13,859 bases of DNA from Lachnospiraceae bacterium (GTDB lineage Bacteria > Bacillota > Clostridia > Lachnospirales > Lachnospiraceae). The stretch is from positions 1-13,859 of the forward strand of contig JAFUWM010000225.1 in NCBI GenBank assembly GCA_017483425.1. The letters run 5' to 3'. Numbering within the stretch: position 1 is the stretch's first letter; each line of letters starts with the position of its first letter. Made by a program: the position numbers and the translations under genes. Shown here piece after piece: positions 1-7,150 of the stretch. Under the pieces are notes generated by a model. That model searched no databases, had not been told where the DNA came from, and worked only from the letters and a program-made list of their open reading frames with translations.

Positions 1-1
1 G

Positions 2-463
2 GTGGTCGGCCTCATGGATCTGGATAAATTCAAGCAGATAAACGACACACTCGGACATCAGATGGGCGATAAGGTTATACAGACTGCAGGCAGGACTATA
101 CTGGATGAGCTTGGCATAGATTATGGCGAGAAATGGTCCTTTACGGAAAGAGCCGTAAAGGAAGGGCTTAATTTCGCCGGAAGGCTCGGCGGAGACGAGT
201 TTGTAGTACTGATAAGGAGCTTAAAGACCGACGAGGCGATCAGAGCTGCTTTTGAGCGCATGCTGAATACATTGAATAACGTACATATGGAAAATCTTGA
301 CGGTATACATGCGTCTATCGGAGTGACAATAGTCGGGCCTGAGGAGAAGGATATAGATCTGGCATATACAAGGGCGGATGAGGCTCTTTACAGATCCAAG
401 GAATCCGGGCGCAACCAGATATCATTTCAGAGGAGCATGATACCGTTCTCGCCTGTGGTTTAG
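2..463 (+). CDS. GGDEF-domain protein, C-terminal part (5' end outside window)
   Basis: This is the C-terminal half of a GGDEF domain, the family that makes cyclic di-GMP from two GTP. The frame is open to the window edge, so the GTG at base 2 is probably an internal valine and the true start lies upstream. Visible signatures are MDLDKFKQINDTLGH (metal and nucleotide-binding region) and an intact GGDEF loop at residues 63-67 of this fragment, followed by the usual ADEALYRSKESGRN end. About 20 extra residues (roughly 37-58, containing GEKWSF) sit between the first helix and the GGDEF loop, longer than the usual connector. The inhibitory RxxD site expected five residues before GGDEF is absent (EGLN there), so product inhibition of the classic kind is unlikely. 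Upstream sensory domains cannot be seen. It lies 72 bases before an HD-GYP-like gene on the same strand. Domain call is secure; activity is inferred from the intact loop. Confidence 0.9.
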   Translation: MVGLMDLDKFKQINDTLGHQMGDKVIQTAGRTILDELGIDYGEKWSFTERAVKEGLNFAGRLGGDEFVVLIRSLKTDEAIRAAFERMLNTLNNVHMENLDGIHASIGVTIVGPEEKDIDLAYTRADEALYRSKESGRNQISFQRSMIPFSPVV

Positions 464-479
464 GCGAGATTACGGTATC
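439..479 (+). repeat. Long hairpin spanning the stop codon of the GGDEF gene
   Basis: The left arm at 439-453 (GATACCGT then TCTCGCC) pairs with the right arm at 463-479 (GGCGAGA, TT, ACGGTATC). This gives 15 base pairs with a 2-base bulge and a 9-base loop. The TAG stop (461-463) lies at the loop edge. No run of T follows, so it is not a canonical intrinsic terminator. It could slow 3' exonucleases, act as a weak terminator, or separate expression of the GGDEF gene from the next gene. Confidence 0.6.
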
Positions 480-535
480 AGCATCCGACAGGCGTATTCA
501 GATATAAAAATATTATTTCAGAGGAGGGAACAGGC

Positions 536-1459
536 ATGATCACGGCAACGAGTATTCTGACCGTATCCGGACTTATAATCTTGCTTACCACGCTGGTGTA
601 TTGTGTGGCTATGATCCGGAGACACTGGGATGTGCTCATCAAGGATCGGAGTTTTCTGATCACGGAGATTTCCATAGAGATAGTACTCCTTCTTTTCCTT
701 CTTGTAGCATACTATCAGGTATATAAGCTCTGGCCGGGAAATCTGTGGGTTGGGCTGGCGCTATTCTCCGCTTCTGTTCTGGCATTTTATGAAGCATTCA
801 TGGCTTTTACAAAAGCCAGAAGGATCAAAGAGAGGGCTATGGAGCTGCTTGAGACGCTGATCTGTGTCATGGAGGCAGGGGATCCGAACCTTGACGGGCA
901 TTCGCTTCATGTACACAATCTTGTGAGCGTGTTTTATGATTATCTTCCGCCTATATACCAGCAGAAGCTTAATTATGAGAACCTGCGGTATGCGTCGCTC
1001 TTTCTTGATATGGGAAAGCTCGGCATCCCCCGGAGCATACTCACGAAATCAGGTAAGCTCACAAAGGATGAAATGGAGCTGATGCGCAGGCATCCTGAGA
1101 TTTGTGTCAATATTCTAGGACCTGTCGGCTCCTTTTCCATGATCTCCGATTGGATACTTTATCATCATGAAAGAGTTGACGGCAAGGGCTATCACGGTCT
1201 TAAAGGGGATGAGATCCCGCTTGCGTCAAGGGTCATAGCTATTGCGGACACTTATTCCGCGCTGACCATGGACAGGACATATAAGGCCTCGCTTCCTTAT
1301 GACGAGGCGATCATAGAGCTGAGGCAAACGGCTGGAACACAGCTTGATGCCGAGCTTGTGGGATATTTCTGCGAGATCCCCAAACACAGGATAGAGGAAT
1401 GCCTTATATCTGTAAGGCAGATAACAGCGCGTTATCAGGATGAGCATTTCGGAGAATGA
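536..1459 (+). CDS. Membrane HD-GYP-like protein with degenerate HD dyad
   Basis: HD-GYP proteins are metal-dependent phosphodiesterases that degrade cyclic di-GMP. This 307-residue protein has hydrophobic segments near residues 5-28, 45-60 and 66-90, then a cytoplasmic HD-GYP-like domain (about 100-300). Conserved parts include H122 (GHS), the GK of the HDxGK motif (G160, K161), H186, HHERVDGKGY at 210-219, and D238 in IADTYSAL, followed by the typical DRTYK segment. The HD dyad itself reads L157-D158 (LFLDMGKLGIP), so the metal-binding histidine is replaced by leucine; the GYP triplet is GYH. The protein may therefore be inactive or altered and serve as a c-di-GMP sensor. The ATG at 536 is set by GAGGAGG 8 bases upstream. 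It is followed after 3 bases by a lipoprotein gene, so the two are probably co-transcribed. Family membership is clear; loss of activity is an inference. Confidence 0.88.
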   Translation: MITATSILTVSGLIILLTTLVYCVAMIRRHWDVLIKDRSFLITEISIEIVLLLFLLVAYYQVYKLWPGNLWVGLALFSASVLAFYEAFMAFTKARRIKERAMELLETLICVMEAGDPNLDGHSLHVHNLVSVFYDYLPPIYQQKLNYENLRYASLFLDMGKLGIPRSILTKSGKLTKDEMELMRRHPEICVNILGPVGSFSMISDWILYHHERVDGKGYHGLKGDEIPLASRVIAIADTYSALTMDRTYKASLPYDEAIIELRQTAGTQLDAELVGYFCEIPKHRIEECLISVRQITARYQDEHFGE

Positions 1460-1462
1460 AAT

Positions 1463-2704
1463 ATGAGAAGGATCATTTCTGTCCTGCTTATCATTTTCAT
1501 GACGGTTTCTGTGACATCATGCGGCTTCGGATCATCTGACGAGGGACACCGCAAGGTGGACTGGGAGCCTGTGGGCAAAATGACGCTTGCCTTAAGAGCC
1601 GGAACCTACGCTGACGTGATCGAGCAGAGCGTTGCCGCTTTTGAGGATGAAACCCATATTTATTGTGAGATACTGAAGCTGGGTGAGGATGAGCTGCATT
1701 CGGGAGTAATGGATGATTCTTCAAATTCTGACGGAGCGTATGATATATGCATGGTTGACGGCTCATGGATGGCCGAGTATACGGAGAACGGAGTCCTTCT
1801 TAATCTGAGCGATTACGGGTATGAGCTTGATGATGACATAATTCCCGCTACTAAGGAGGTCTGTTATCACGATGGTTCGGTCTATCTCGCGCCGTACTAT
1901 GGAAATGTGACGATACTTCTTTATAATAAAAGGCTTGCGAAGGCGGCAGGCTTTGATGACGGGGAGATAGGGTCGCTTGAAGACATGATGTCGATCTGTA
2001 AATATGCCGCTGACCACAGAAACCTCGGTTTTTTGTACAGGGGTGATACCCAAAACAATATAGTCGTTGATTTCCTGCCGATACTGCTCTCATATGGCGG
2101 ATGGGTAGTGGATGAGAATAATAAACCGACCGTTGATACGCCGGAGTTTCATGAAGCGATGAAGTTTTATCTTGAGCTTATAAGCACGGGAAGGGCGGAG
2201 ACAAAGGATAATCTTATCCTTGCGATAGTGAATCAGGCGGCGGCAATGGGTGTAGGCTGGCCCGGCTGGTACACTCCCGAACGTAACGGACAGGCGGACT
2301 ATGCCGCGATCACAGGTAAGGTTTCTTCTGACAGTCAGGCATATAACGCCAACGTATACGGCATATGGACGATCGGGGTCACGGCAAACAGCCGGAATAA
2401 AGAAAATGCCGTTAAGCTATTGGAATATCTGATGGATCCTGATGTACAGAAAAGCACGGTATCTTCCGGGGGAGTTCCCTGCAGATATTCAAGCCTTAAG
2501 GATCCGGATATATTAGAGCAGTTTCCTCAGTATGTGCCGGTCTGCCAGGCTCTGGAGGGAGGAGTATACCGCCCTATCATGGCAGAGTGGACGGACTTTT
2601 ATACCATACTCGGAACCGAGATGGGATATATTATAAACGGTGAGAAATCAATTGACGCCGGTCTGTCCGATGCCCAGATTCAGCTTGAGGATATGCTGCA
2701 ATAA
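1463..2704 (+). CDS. Extracellular solute-binding lipoprotein (family 1-like)
   Basis: A 413-residue protein that looks like the substrate-binding lipoprotein of a carbohydrate ABC importer. Residues 1-20 form a lipoprotein signal peptide ending in VTSC, so C20 would be lipidated and the mature protein anchored outside the membrane. The body shows family features: LAPYYGNVTILLYNKRLAKAAGF (hinge and lobe signature), a DFLPILLSYGG segment, the aromatic-rich GWPGWYTPE region, and NAVKLLEYLMDPDVQ near the C-terminus. The ATG lies 3 bases after the HD-GYP-like stop, with GGAG at 1451-1454 serving as ribosome binding site inside the end of that gene. No permease or ATPase gene follows; the next gene is a MATE exporter with its own promoter. 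It may therefore work with permeases encoded elsewhere or act as a sensory binding partner for the neighbouring c-di-GMP proteins. The ligand cannot be told from sequence. Confidence 0.87.
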   Translation: MRRIISVLLIIFMTVSVTSCGFGSSDEGHRKVDWEPVGKMTLALRAGTYADVIEQSVAAFEDETHIYCEILKLGEDELHSGVMDDSSNSDGAYDICMVDGSWMAEYTENGVLLNLSDYGYELDDDIIPATKEVCYHDGSVYLAPYYGNVTILLYNKRLAKAAGFDDGEIGSLEDMMSICKYAADHRNLGFLYRGDTQNNIVVDFLPILLSYGGWVVDENNKPTVDTPEFHEAMKFYLELISTGRAETKDNLILAIVNQAAAMGVGWPGWYTPERNGQADYAAITGKVSSDSQAYNANVYGIWTIGVTANSRNKENAVKLLEYLMDPDVQKSTVSSGGVPCRYSSLKDPDILEQFPQYVPVCQALEGGVYRPIMAEWTDFYTILGTEMGYIINGEKSIDAGLSDAQIQLEDMLQ

Positions 2705-2712
2705 ATTCCGCG

Positions 2713-2742
2713 TTGGAAATCTGTCTGATCATCGTATAAAAT
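2713..2742 (+). promoter_or_regulatory. Candidate promoter for the MATE gene
   Basis: TTGGAA at 2713-2718 and TATAAA at 2735-2740 are separated by 16 bases (18 if TAAAAT at 2737-2742 is taken as the -10 box). Transcription would start about base 2747, only a few bases before the ATG at 2750. No Shine-Dalgarno sequence is present in the gap, which fits a leaderless or nearly leaderless transcript. The match is good but unverified. Confidence 0.45.
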
Positions 2743-2749
2743 ATATGAC

Positions 2750-4102
2750 ATGCAGACAACAAATTCCGCAGATACACAATACAAAAAAATGACTGAAACG
2801 CCGGTGCTCCGGCTTATCATCACGCTGTCAATACCCACTACCATCAGTATGCTCGTAACAAATATCTACAATCTTGTAGATACGGCTTTTGTCGGTACCC
2901 TTGGTACAAGCGCGAGCGGCGCGGTGGGAGTCGTATTCGGCTTCATGGCTATAATCCAGGCATTTGGGTTTCTCTTCGGACAGGGCTCGGGCAGCATAGT
3001 TTCCCGGCTTCTGGGAGCAAAACAGATAAATGACGCTTCAAAAACCGCGTCCACAGCCTTTCTTCTATCCTTTGCGAGCGGACTTATCATAACCCTTACA
3101 GGGTTCATATTCCTTGATCATATAGTGATAATGCTTGGCAGCACTCCTACCATATCGCCTTATGCAAAGACTTATATCAGGTACATCCTCTGCGCTGCAC
3201 CGTTTATGACCTCAAGCTTCACGCTCAATAACATCCTGAGATATGAAGGCAGGGCTTTCTTTGGAATGATTGGTCTTCTCACAGGCGGGATACTTAATAT
3301 TGCGGGTGACGCGGTATTTATATTCGGTATCGGAATGGGGATAGGGGGAGCAGGGCTTTCGACCGCCATAAGCCAGATAGTAAGCTTTTGTATATTGCTT
3401 TCGATGTTTGTAAGGGGAAAGACGCAGACAAAGCTTCATCCCGGGTATCTCACATTACAGGCTGCCCTTATCGGAAATATCATGGCCACAGGACTCCCGA
3501 GCCTTTTGCGTCAGGGACTGGGAAGCCTGTCTACGATAATCCTTAATAAAGCCTGCGGTGTCTATGGCGACAGCGCAGTTGCGGCAATGAGCATAGTGAA
3601 TCGTATAATCTTTTTCGTGTTTTCCGTGGCGCTCGGGTTCGGACAGGGATTTCAGCCTGTCAGCGGATTTAATTATGGAGCCGGTAAATATAAAAGAGTA
3701 CGCCGGGCTTTCTGGTGCACGCTCGTGATGGGGGAGATATTTATAGTCATAGTAAGTCTGATCGTTGCCATGAACCCGGATGAGATAATAGCGCTTTTCA
3801 GGGATGATCCGGACGTAGTCGCCGTAGGGCACAGGGCGCTCATGCTGCAGTGCATGGCGCTTCCGACGCTGCCACTTTGCATGATAACGGAAATGCTTTT
3901 TCAAAGTACCGGACAGAGAGCCGGAGCGGCGGTTCTTTCTTCTCTCAGAAGCGGGATATTTCTGATACCGGCACTGATCCTGCTTTCATATTACAGAGGA
4001 CTCACTGGAATTCAGGAGGCTCAGGCTGTAGCTTTTGTACTTTCCTTTGTCACATCCCTGTTTTTTCTCATATGGTACCTGAAGAGGCTGCCGAAGGAAT
4101 GA
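2750..4102 (+). CDS. MATE family multidrug/sodium-type efflux protein
   Basis: A 450-residue polytopic membrane protein of the MATE family, which exports cationic drugs or metabolites in exchange for Na+ or H+. The N-terminal motif PVLRLIITLSIPTTISML followed by NIYNLVDTAFVG is the typical first-helix signature; the second half repeats it with GLPSLLRQGLGSLSTIILN and FGQGFQPVSGFNYGA. Around twelve hydrophobic helices fit the expected topology, and length is normal. It most resembles the MepA/DinF-like bacterial branch. The ATG at 2750 is chosen because the candidate promoter ends just before it; no ribosome binding site precedes it or the alternative ATG at 2789, so the start is less certain. 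The 3' end overlaps the convergent FHA gene by 35 bp. The substrate is unknown. Confidence 0.93.
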   Translation: MQTTNSADTQYKKMTETPVLRLIITLSIPTTISMLVTNIYNLVDTAFVGTLGTSASGAVGVVFGFMAIIQAFGFLFGQGSGSIVSRLLGAKQINDASKTASTAFLLSFASGLIITLTGFIFLDHIVIMLGSTPTISPYAKTYIRYILCAAPFMTSSFTLNNILRYEGRAFFGMIGLLTGGILNIAGDAVFIFGIGMGIGGAGLSTAISQIVSFCILLSMFVRGKTQTKLHPGYLTLQAALIGNIMATGLPSLLRQGLGSLSTIILNKACGVYGDSAVAAMSIVNRIIFFVFSVALGFGQGFQPVSGFNYGAGKYKRVRRAFWCTLVMGEIFIVIVSLIVAMNPDEIIALFRDDPDVVAVGHRALMLQCMALPTLPLCMITEMLFQSTGQRAGAAVLSSLRSGIFLIPALILLSYYRGLTGIQEAQAVAFVLSFVTSLFFLIWYLKRLPKE

Positions 4103-5441
4103 TTGCTCCGGCTTGAAAGGTGAGCATCGTATCCGCCAGAGAAATAATATCTCCGTCCGATATCTCCACAGTCTCGTTCGCTTCAAGCATTTTACCGTTT
4201 ACACCCGTACCGTTAAGCGAATTAAGATCGGAGATATAATATCTGTCATCCTGCTCTTTTATCATGGCATGTATCCGGCTTACGCCTTCTCCGTCAATGA
4301 CCTCATCCACACGGGTTTTCATTTTTCCCATTATAAATGGAAATTTACGGATAGTGATATGTCTGCCGTCATCATATCTGAGCGTAGGATATTTGTTTCC
4401 AACATTCATAAAGCGGGGTCGCTTCAGCAAAACAGTTTTTTCACCGCCCTCATCATCAGCCCTGTATTCCTCAAATCCGTATTTTTCCTGCACCGCGGCA
4501 TCGTACCCGACAAATCCGGGTTTTGAAATTGTATCATATGTACTCTGTGGCGTCTCAGGGAGAGGCTCCTCAGCTTTTGCGGTCTTTTTATTAAACATAT
4601 ACATGACCCCTGTGAGAACCATAGCGAAAGCTATAGCTATACAGGCTCCGGCTATGATGTATTCTTCATCTGTAAGGACTATCGGAAACAGCGCGGGATT
4701 CAGGACAAATGCTATATAAACCCCGGCCGCCGCGATCACAAGGCCAAGACATATATATGCGGTACGGACTCTCGCTTTGGTGTCTGTCTTTTTGTCGGAG
4801 CCGGTATCCTCAAAGAAAGGTTTCATTTCATCGGAAATTCCCTCCTTAAGATCCCAATAATCATCAGGATCTATCGGTGGAGTATCGGGAGCTTCCATAT
4901 CGCGGGATATATCCTCAGATTGTCTGGTGATATCAGGGATCATATAACCGTTCTCTACCATTTCCAGATACTCATATGCCATAGTAGCAGCATCCCTGTC
5001 ATTACCGTCCACATGCTCTGTGAGAAATTCGGCCAGAGCTTTTATATTCATGCTATCATCCGGAGTCATATCCGGTACATATATGAAGGACGGTTCGAGC
5101 GTATCCGGCGACAACCATATATCCTTAGGCGTAAATATCACTTCGTCCGGCGACAGCATATAACGCTGAAGCTCAAGCAGCATGCCGGACAGGTTCTGCA
5201 GTATAGAAACCAGTTCATTTTTTGATAAGGTTCTGCCTGTAAACAAGGCTTCCATACTTACCTTGCCCTGTATATCATAATAATAGTATGAAGAGCCATC
5301 TATACTCTGGGGAGTCATTTTTGCGAGACATCTTATTTTATTTCTTACTATCATTTTTTCACGAAGCCCAGCTGTGCTGCCCCGTTCGTTTTTTATGACC
5401 ATATAATTTTTTAATCCGTTTCTTTTATAGGTTATCTGCAT
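4068..5441 (-). CDS. DUF6382-FHA domain membrane protein
   Basis: This 457-residue protein has an N-terminal DUF6382-like domain (about 1-165, starting MQITYKRNGLKNYMVI), two transmembrane helices near 227-247 and 261-283, and a C-terminal FHA domain (about 364-443). FHA domains bind phosphothreonine peptides. The SRIH motif (388-391) and DLNSLNGTGVNG (405-416) are intact, while the usual Gly-Arg is Gly-Lys (372-373). Both soluble parts would face the cytoplasm if the two helices form a hairpin. GGAGG lies 8 bases before the ATG. It overlaps the upstream TadE-like gene by 17 bp and is the last gene of the Tad operon, so it probably connects pilus assembly to Ser/Thr kinase signalling, though no kinase gene is in view. 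Its 3' end overlaps the convergent MATE gene. Domain calls are firm; the role is inferred from context. Confidence 0.88.
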   Translation of the reverse strand: MQITYKRNGLKNYMVIKNERGSTAGLREKMIVRNKIRCLAKMTPQSIDGSSYYYYDIQGKVSMEALFTGRTLSKNELVSILQNLSGMLLELQRYMLSPDEVIFTPKDIWLSPDTLEPSFIYVPDMTPDDSMNIKALAEFLTEHVDGNDRDAATMAYEYLEMVENGYMIPDITRQSEDISRDMEAPDTPPIDPDDYWDLKEGISDEMKPFFEDTGSDKKTDTKARVRTAYICLGLVIAAAGVYIAFVLNPALFPIVLTDEEYIIAGACIAIAFAMVLTGVMYMFNKKTAKAEEPLPETPQSTYDTISKPGFVGYDAAVQEKYGFEEYRADDEGGEKTVLLKRPRFMNVGNKYPTLRYDDGRHITIRKFPFIMGKMKTRVDEVIDGEGVSRIHAMIKEQDDRYYISDLNSLNGTGVNGKMLEANETVEISDGDIISLADTMLTFQAGAIIPSAASSGTI

Positions 5442-5895
5442 GAGACGATCCTCCCCCTGCCAAATGTTTTGCCATTCTGGTTTTTCTGATAAATTCTATC
5501 GCATCCTTCTGAGAGGCCTTTGCTTCTCCTTTGACTGCGATACAGTCCGTGCCGGTTATTTTCATAAACAGTATCCCCTGAGGAATCCTTAAGTCTCCAC
5601 TGTATGATACGGTTATCTCTTTACCGGATACTCCCACATCCGTATGCAGGTCTGTCGTTGCCAACAGTAATCCTTCGATATCATATGCCGCCGCTTTTCT
5701 TGCTTCTGCCGCCATGTCCTCCGTACTTGTCCTTATAAGGCTTCCTTTCAAAGCAGCCTGATAAGCGCAGCTTTTCATAACCGCCATATCGTGCAGAAAA
5801 AAAGAAATATATATGATAAAAACAATGATCCCCATGATGAAGGGAAATATCAGTGCTGCCTCTATGGTGTAAGATCCCTTAAAGCGTTTTTTCAT
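5425..5895 (-). CDS. TadE-like pilus assembly protein
   Basis: A 156-residue pseudopilin-like protein with a short basic N-terminus (MKKRFKGS) followed by YTIEAALIFPF and a single hydrophobic helix (about 13-35), the hallmark of TadE-type proteins. The glycine before SYTIE and the Glu five residues on fit the site cut by A24 prepilin peptidases. The remainder is a small extracytoplasmic domain without a recognised motif. An ATG at 5931 would add 12 residues, but the start at 5895 is preferred: it forms an ATGA overlap with the stop of the preceding peptidase gene and has AGAGG at proper distance. The gene overlaps the downstream FHA gene by 17 bp, so translational coupling is likely. TadE proteins are minor pilins needed for Flp pilus assembly; its exact place here is inferred. 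Confidence 0.85.
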   Translation of the reverse strand: MKKRFKGSYTIEAALIFPFIMGIIVFIIYISFFLHDMAVMKSCAYQAALKGSLIRTSTEDMAAEARKAAAYDIEGLLLATTDLHTDVGVSGKEITVSYSGDLRIPQGILFMKITGTDCIAVKGEAKASQKDAIEFIRKTRMAKHLAGGGSSHADNL

Positions 5896-6314
5896 AGATT
5901 TGCCTCTAATATCACTTGTTGAAGTGTACATCCGGCCAAAAGAAAAGGCAGGAAAGGAAGTGCCGTGGACCGGTTCCCTTTTCGGAGTGCCAGTATGATA
6001 ACAGAGAAGAGAGCGGTCATGAGCATTGCATATAGCACCGCGCAGGCAGCTTCGCTTCCTCCGAGATATATACCTGTAACAAGGACTGCCAGTGCGTCCC
6101 CCATTCCAAGTTTGCTTTCAGATATCACGGATATGGCTATAAAAACCACGCCCAGTATCACACCGAACGCCTCATTCATAAGGCTGCGGTCGCCGGATAT
6201 AATATATTCAGTCACTCCGGTCATGCCGAATATTATAAATAATAGCACGGGAATGCTGCGGCTTCTCAGATCGGATATAGTACCTGTTATCAGAAATATA
6301 AAAAGCAATACCAT
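5892..6314 (-). CDS. A24 prepilin peptidase, second copy (TadV-like)
   Basis: A 140-residue integral membrane aspartic protease of family A24, expected to cut the leader peptides of Flp pilin and TadE-type proteins at the cytoplasmic membrane face. The two catalytic aspartates are visible: D15 in ISDLRSRSIP and D73 in GMGD (the GxGD motif). The closing ALPFLPFLLAG segment is also typical of the family. A longer version starts with GTG at 6338, but the ATG at 6314 has GGAGG 6 bases upstream and sits 2 bases after the stop of the preceding gene, so it is preferred. The 3' end overlaps the TadE-like gene by four bases (ATGA). A different A24 peptidase opens the same operon at 13554. Confidence 0.88.
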   Translation of the reverse strand: MVLLFIFLITGTISDLRSRSIPVLLFIIFGMTGVTEYIISGDRSLMNEAFGVILGVVFIAISVISESKLGMGDALAVLVTGIYLGGSEAACAVLYAMLMTALFSVIILALRKGNRSTALPFLPFLLAGCTLQQVILEANL

Positions 6315-6316
6315 GG

Positions 6317-7150
6317 TCAGCCTCCACATTCTTTGCACGGCGGCAGGGTAGTTTGTGATAAGGGTATTTCTTTAATGGTTCTTTTTAATGCTCCGCAGGA
6401 AAGAGTGGAGTGGTAGCGATTACCGTCGTCCGTTATATACACGACCAATGGCTTAGACCCGTGGGAGCAGCAGTATTCACATGCGTAATATTTTGAACCG
6501 TCATTTGCGCGCTCCTTCGATACACTGCTGTAATCCGTGGATCTTATGTTGAAATTCAGATGAGAGCAGCCCAGGGACCTGTGATATACAGAGCCATATT
6601 CTGTTACATATACCATTTCCTCGGCTTCTTCGTTATCCCTGTGGCCGTGCTTTGTATTGTCATACCCTGTAAAAGCCCGTACCCGTACTCTGTCCACGGC
6701 ATAGGGATCATATGCGTTAAGCAGATCAAACGGAACATTGATCCTGTACCGCTTCACGAGGTCTATAATGTCGTCACCGCCGTTTATTACATCTATCGTA
6801 TCCGATAGAGTGGAGTTGCCTACAAGAGAATTTCCGATATAGGCGTATTTGGCATAGGTATAAGCCCGTTCCGCAAGCCTCTCGGTATTTGCGGATGAAA
6901 TGCGTACGGCATCCGTCAGATACGATATAGACAGCATAGCAAAGAGGAATATGGGCAAAATGAGAGCAGCTTCTACCGTAATACTCCCGGGAAGGGGCCT
7001 CCCCTGTTTTGAAAGGAGGTTGAATGGCATATGTCTTTTTGATATCTCTTTTTTCCGGTTGTTTTCCTGTATCATATATTCCAATCTGTTATCTGGGGGA
7101 GAAGGGAGACCCCTTCCCCGGAGTATTACGCTATACTTGTCAGAAATCAC
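6317..7150 (-). CDS. TadE-like protein with two C-terminal Cys/His motifs
   Basis: A predicted 277-residue protein. Residues 51-80 carry RPLPGSITVEAALILPIFLF, a TadE-type processing site and hydrophobic helix. The C-terminus holds two tandem copies of a short motif: VYVTEYGSVYHRSLGCSHL ... ACEYC (about 180-227) and VYITDDGNRYHSTLSCGAL ... PCKEC (about 237-275). Each has the pattern Y-H-x(4)-C ... C-x-x-C, suggestive of a metal site or disulfide knot on the outside of the cell, and resembling C-terminal motifs seen in some secreted Gram-positive nucleases. The start is uncertain: GTG at 7150 overlaps the previous stop by 11 bases but lacks a ribosome binding site; ATGs at 7075 and 7030 are alternatives, the last leaving just 20 residues before the helix region. 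The stretch between 7150 and 6977 contains a long inverted repeat. Role beyond being a pseudopilin is unknown. Confidence 0.82.
   Translation of the reverse strand: MISDKYSVILRGRGLPSPPDNRLEYMIQENNRKKEISKRHMPFNLLSKQGRPLPGSITVEAALILPIFLFAMLSISYLTDAVRISSANTERLAERAYTYAKYAYIGNSLVGNSTLSDTIDVINGGDDIIDLVKRYRINVPFDLLNAYDPYAVDRVRVRAFTGYDNTKHGHRDNEEAEEMVYVTEYGSVYHRSLGCSHLNFNIRSTDYSSVSKERANDGSKYYACEYCCSHGSKPLVVYITDDGNRYHSTLSCGALKRTIKEIPLSQTTLPPCKECGG
6977..7130. repeat. 27-bp inverted repeat pair with 100-bp spacer
   Basis: The arm at 6977-7003 reads CGTAATACTCC then CGGGAAGGGG and CCTCCC. The reverse complement of the arm at 7104-7130 is the same at 25 of 27 positions (differences at arm positions 12 and 22). 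The spacer is exactly 100 bases (7004-7103). On the minus strand the inner arm encodes GRPLPGSITV of the TadE-like protein; on the plus strand the outer arm encodes GRPLPRSIT. The spacer frame stays open in both orientations. On the plus strand the spacer also holds AAAGGAGG at 7012-7019, pointing away from the gene. It may be an invertible segment or a local inverted duplication. Confidence 0.8.

Noticed and set aside
3455..3904. 149-codon open frame antisense to the MATE gene
   Set aside because: Composition is odd, no family motif is visible, and the MATE frame on the other strand is clearly real.
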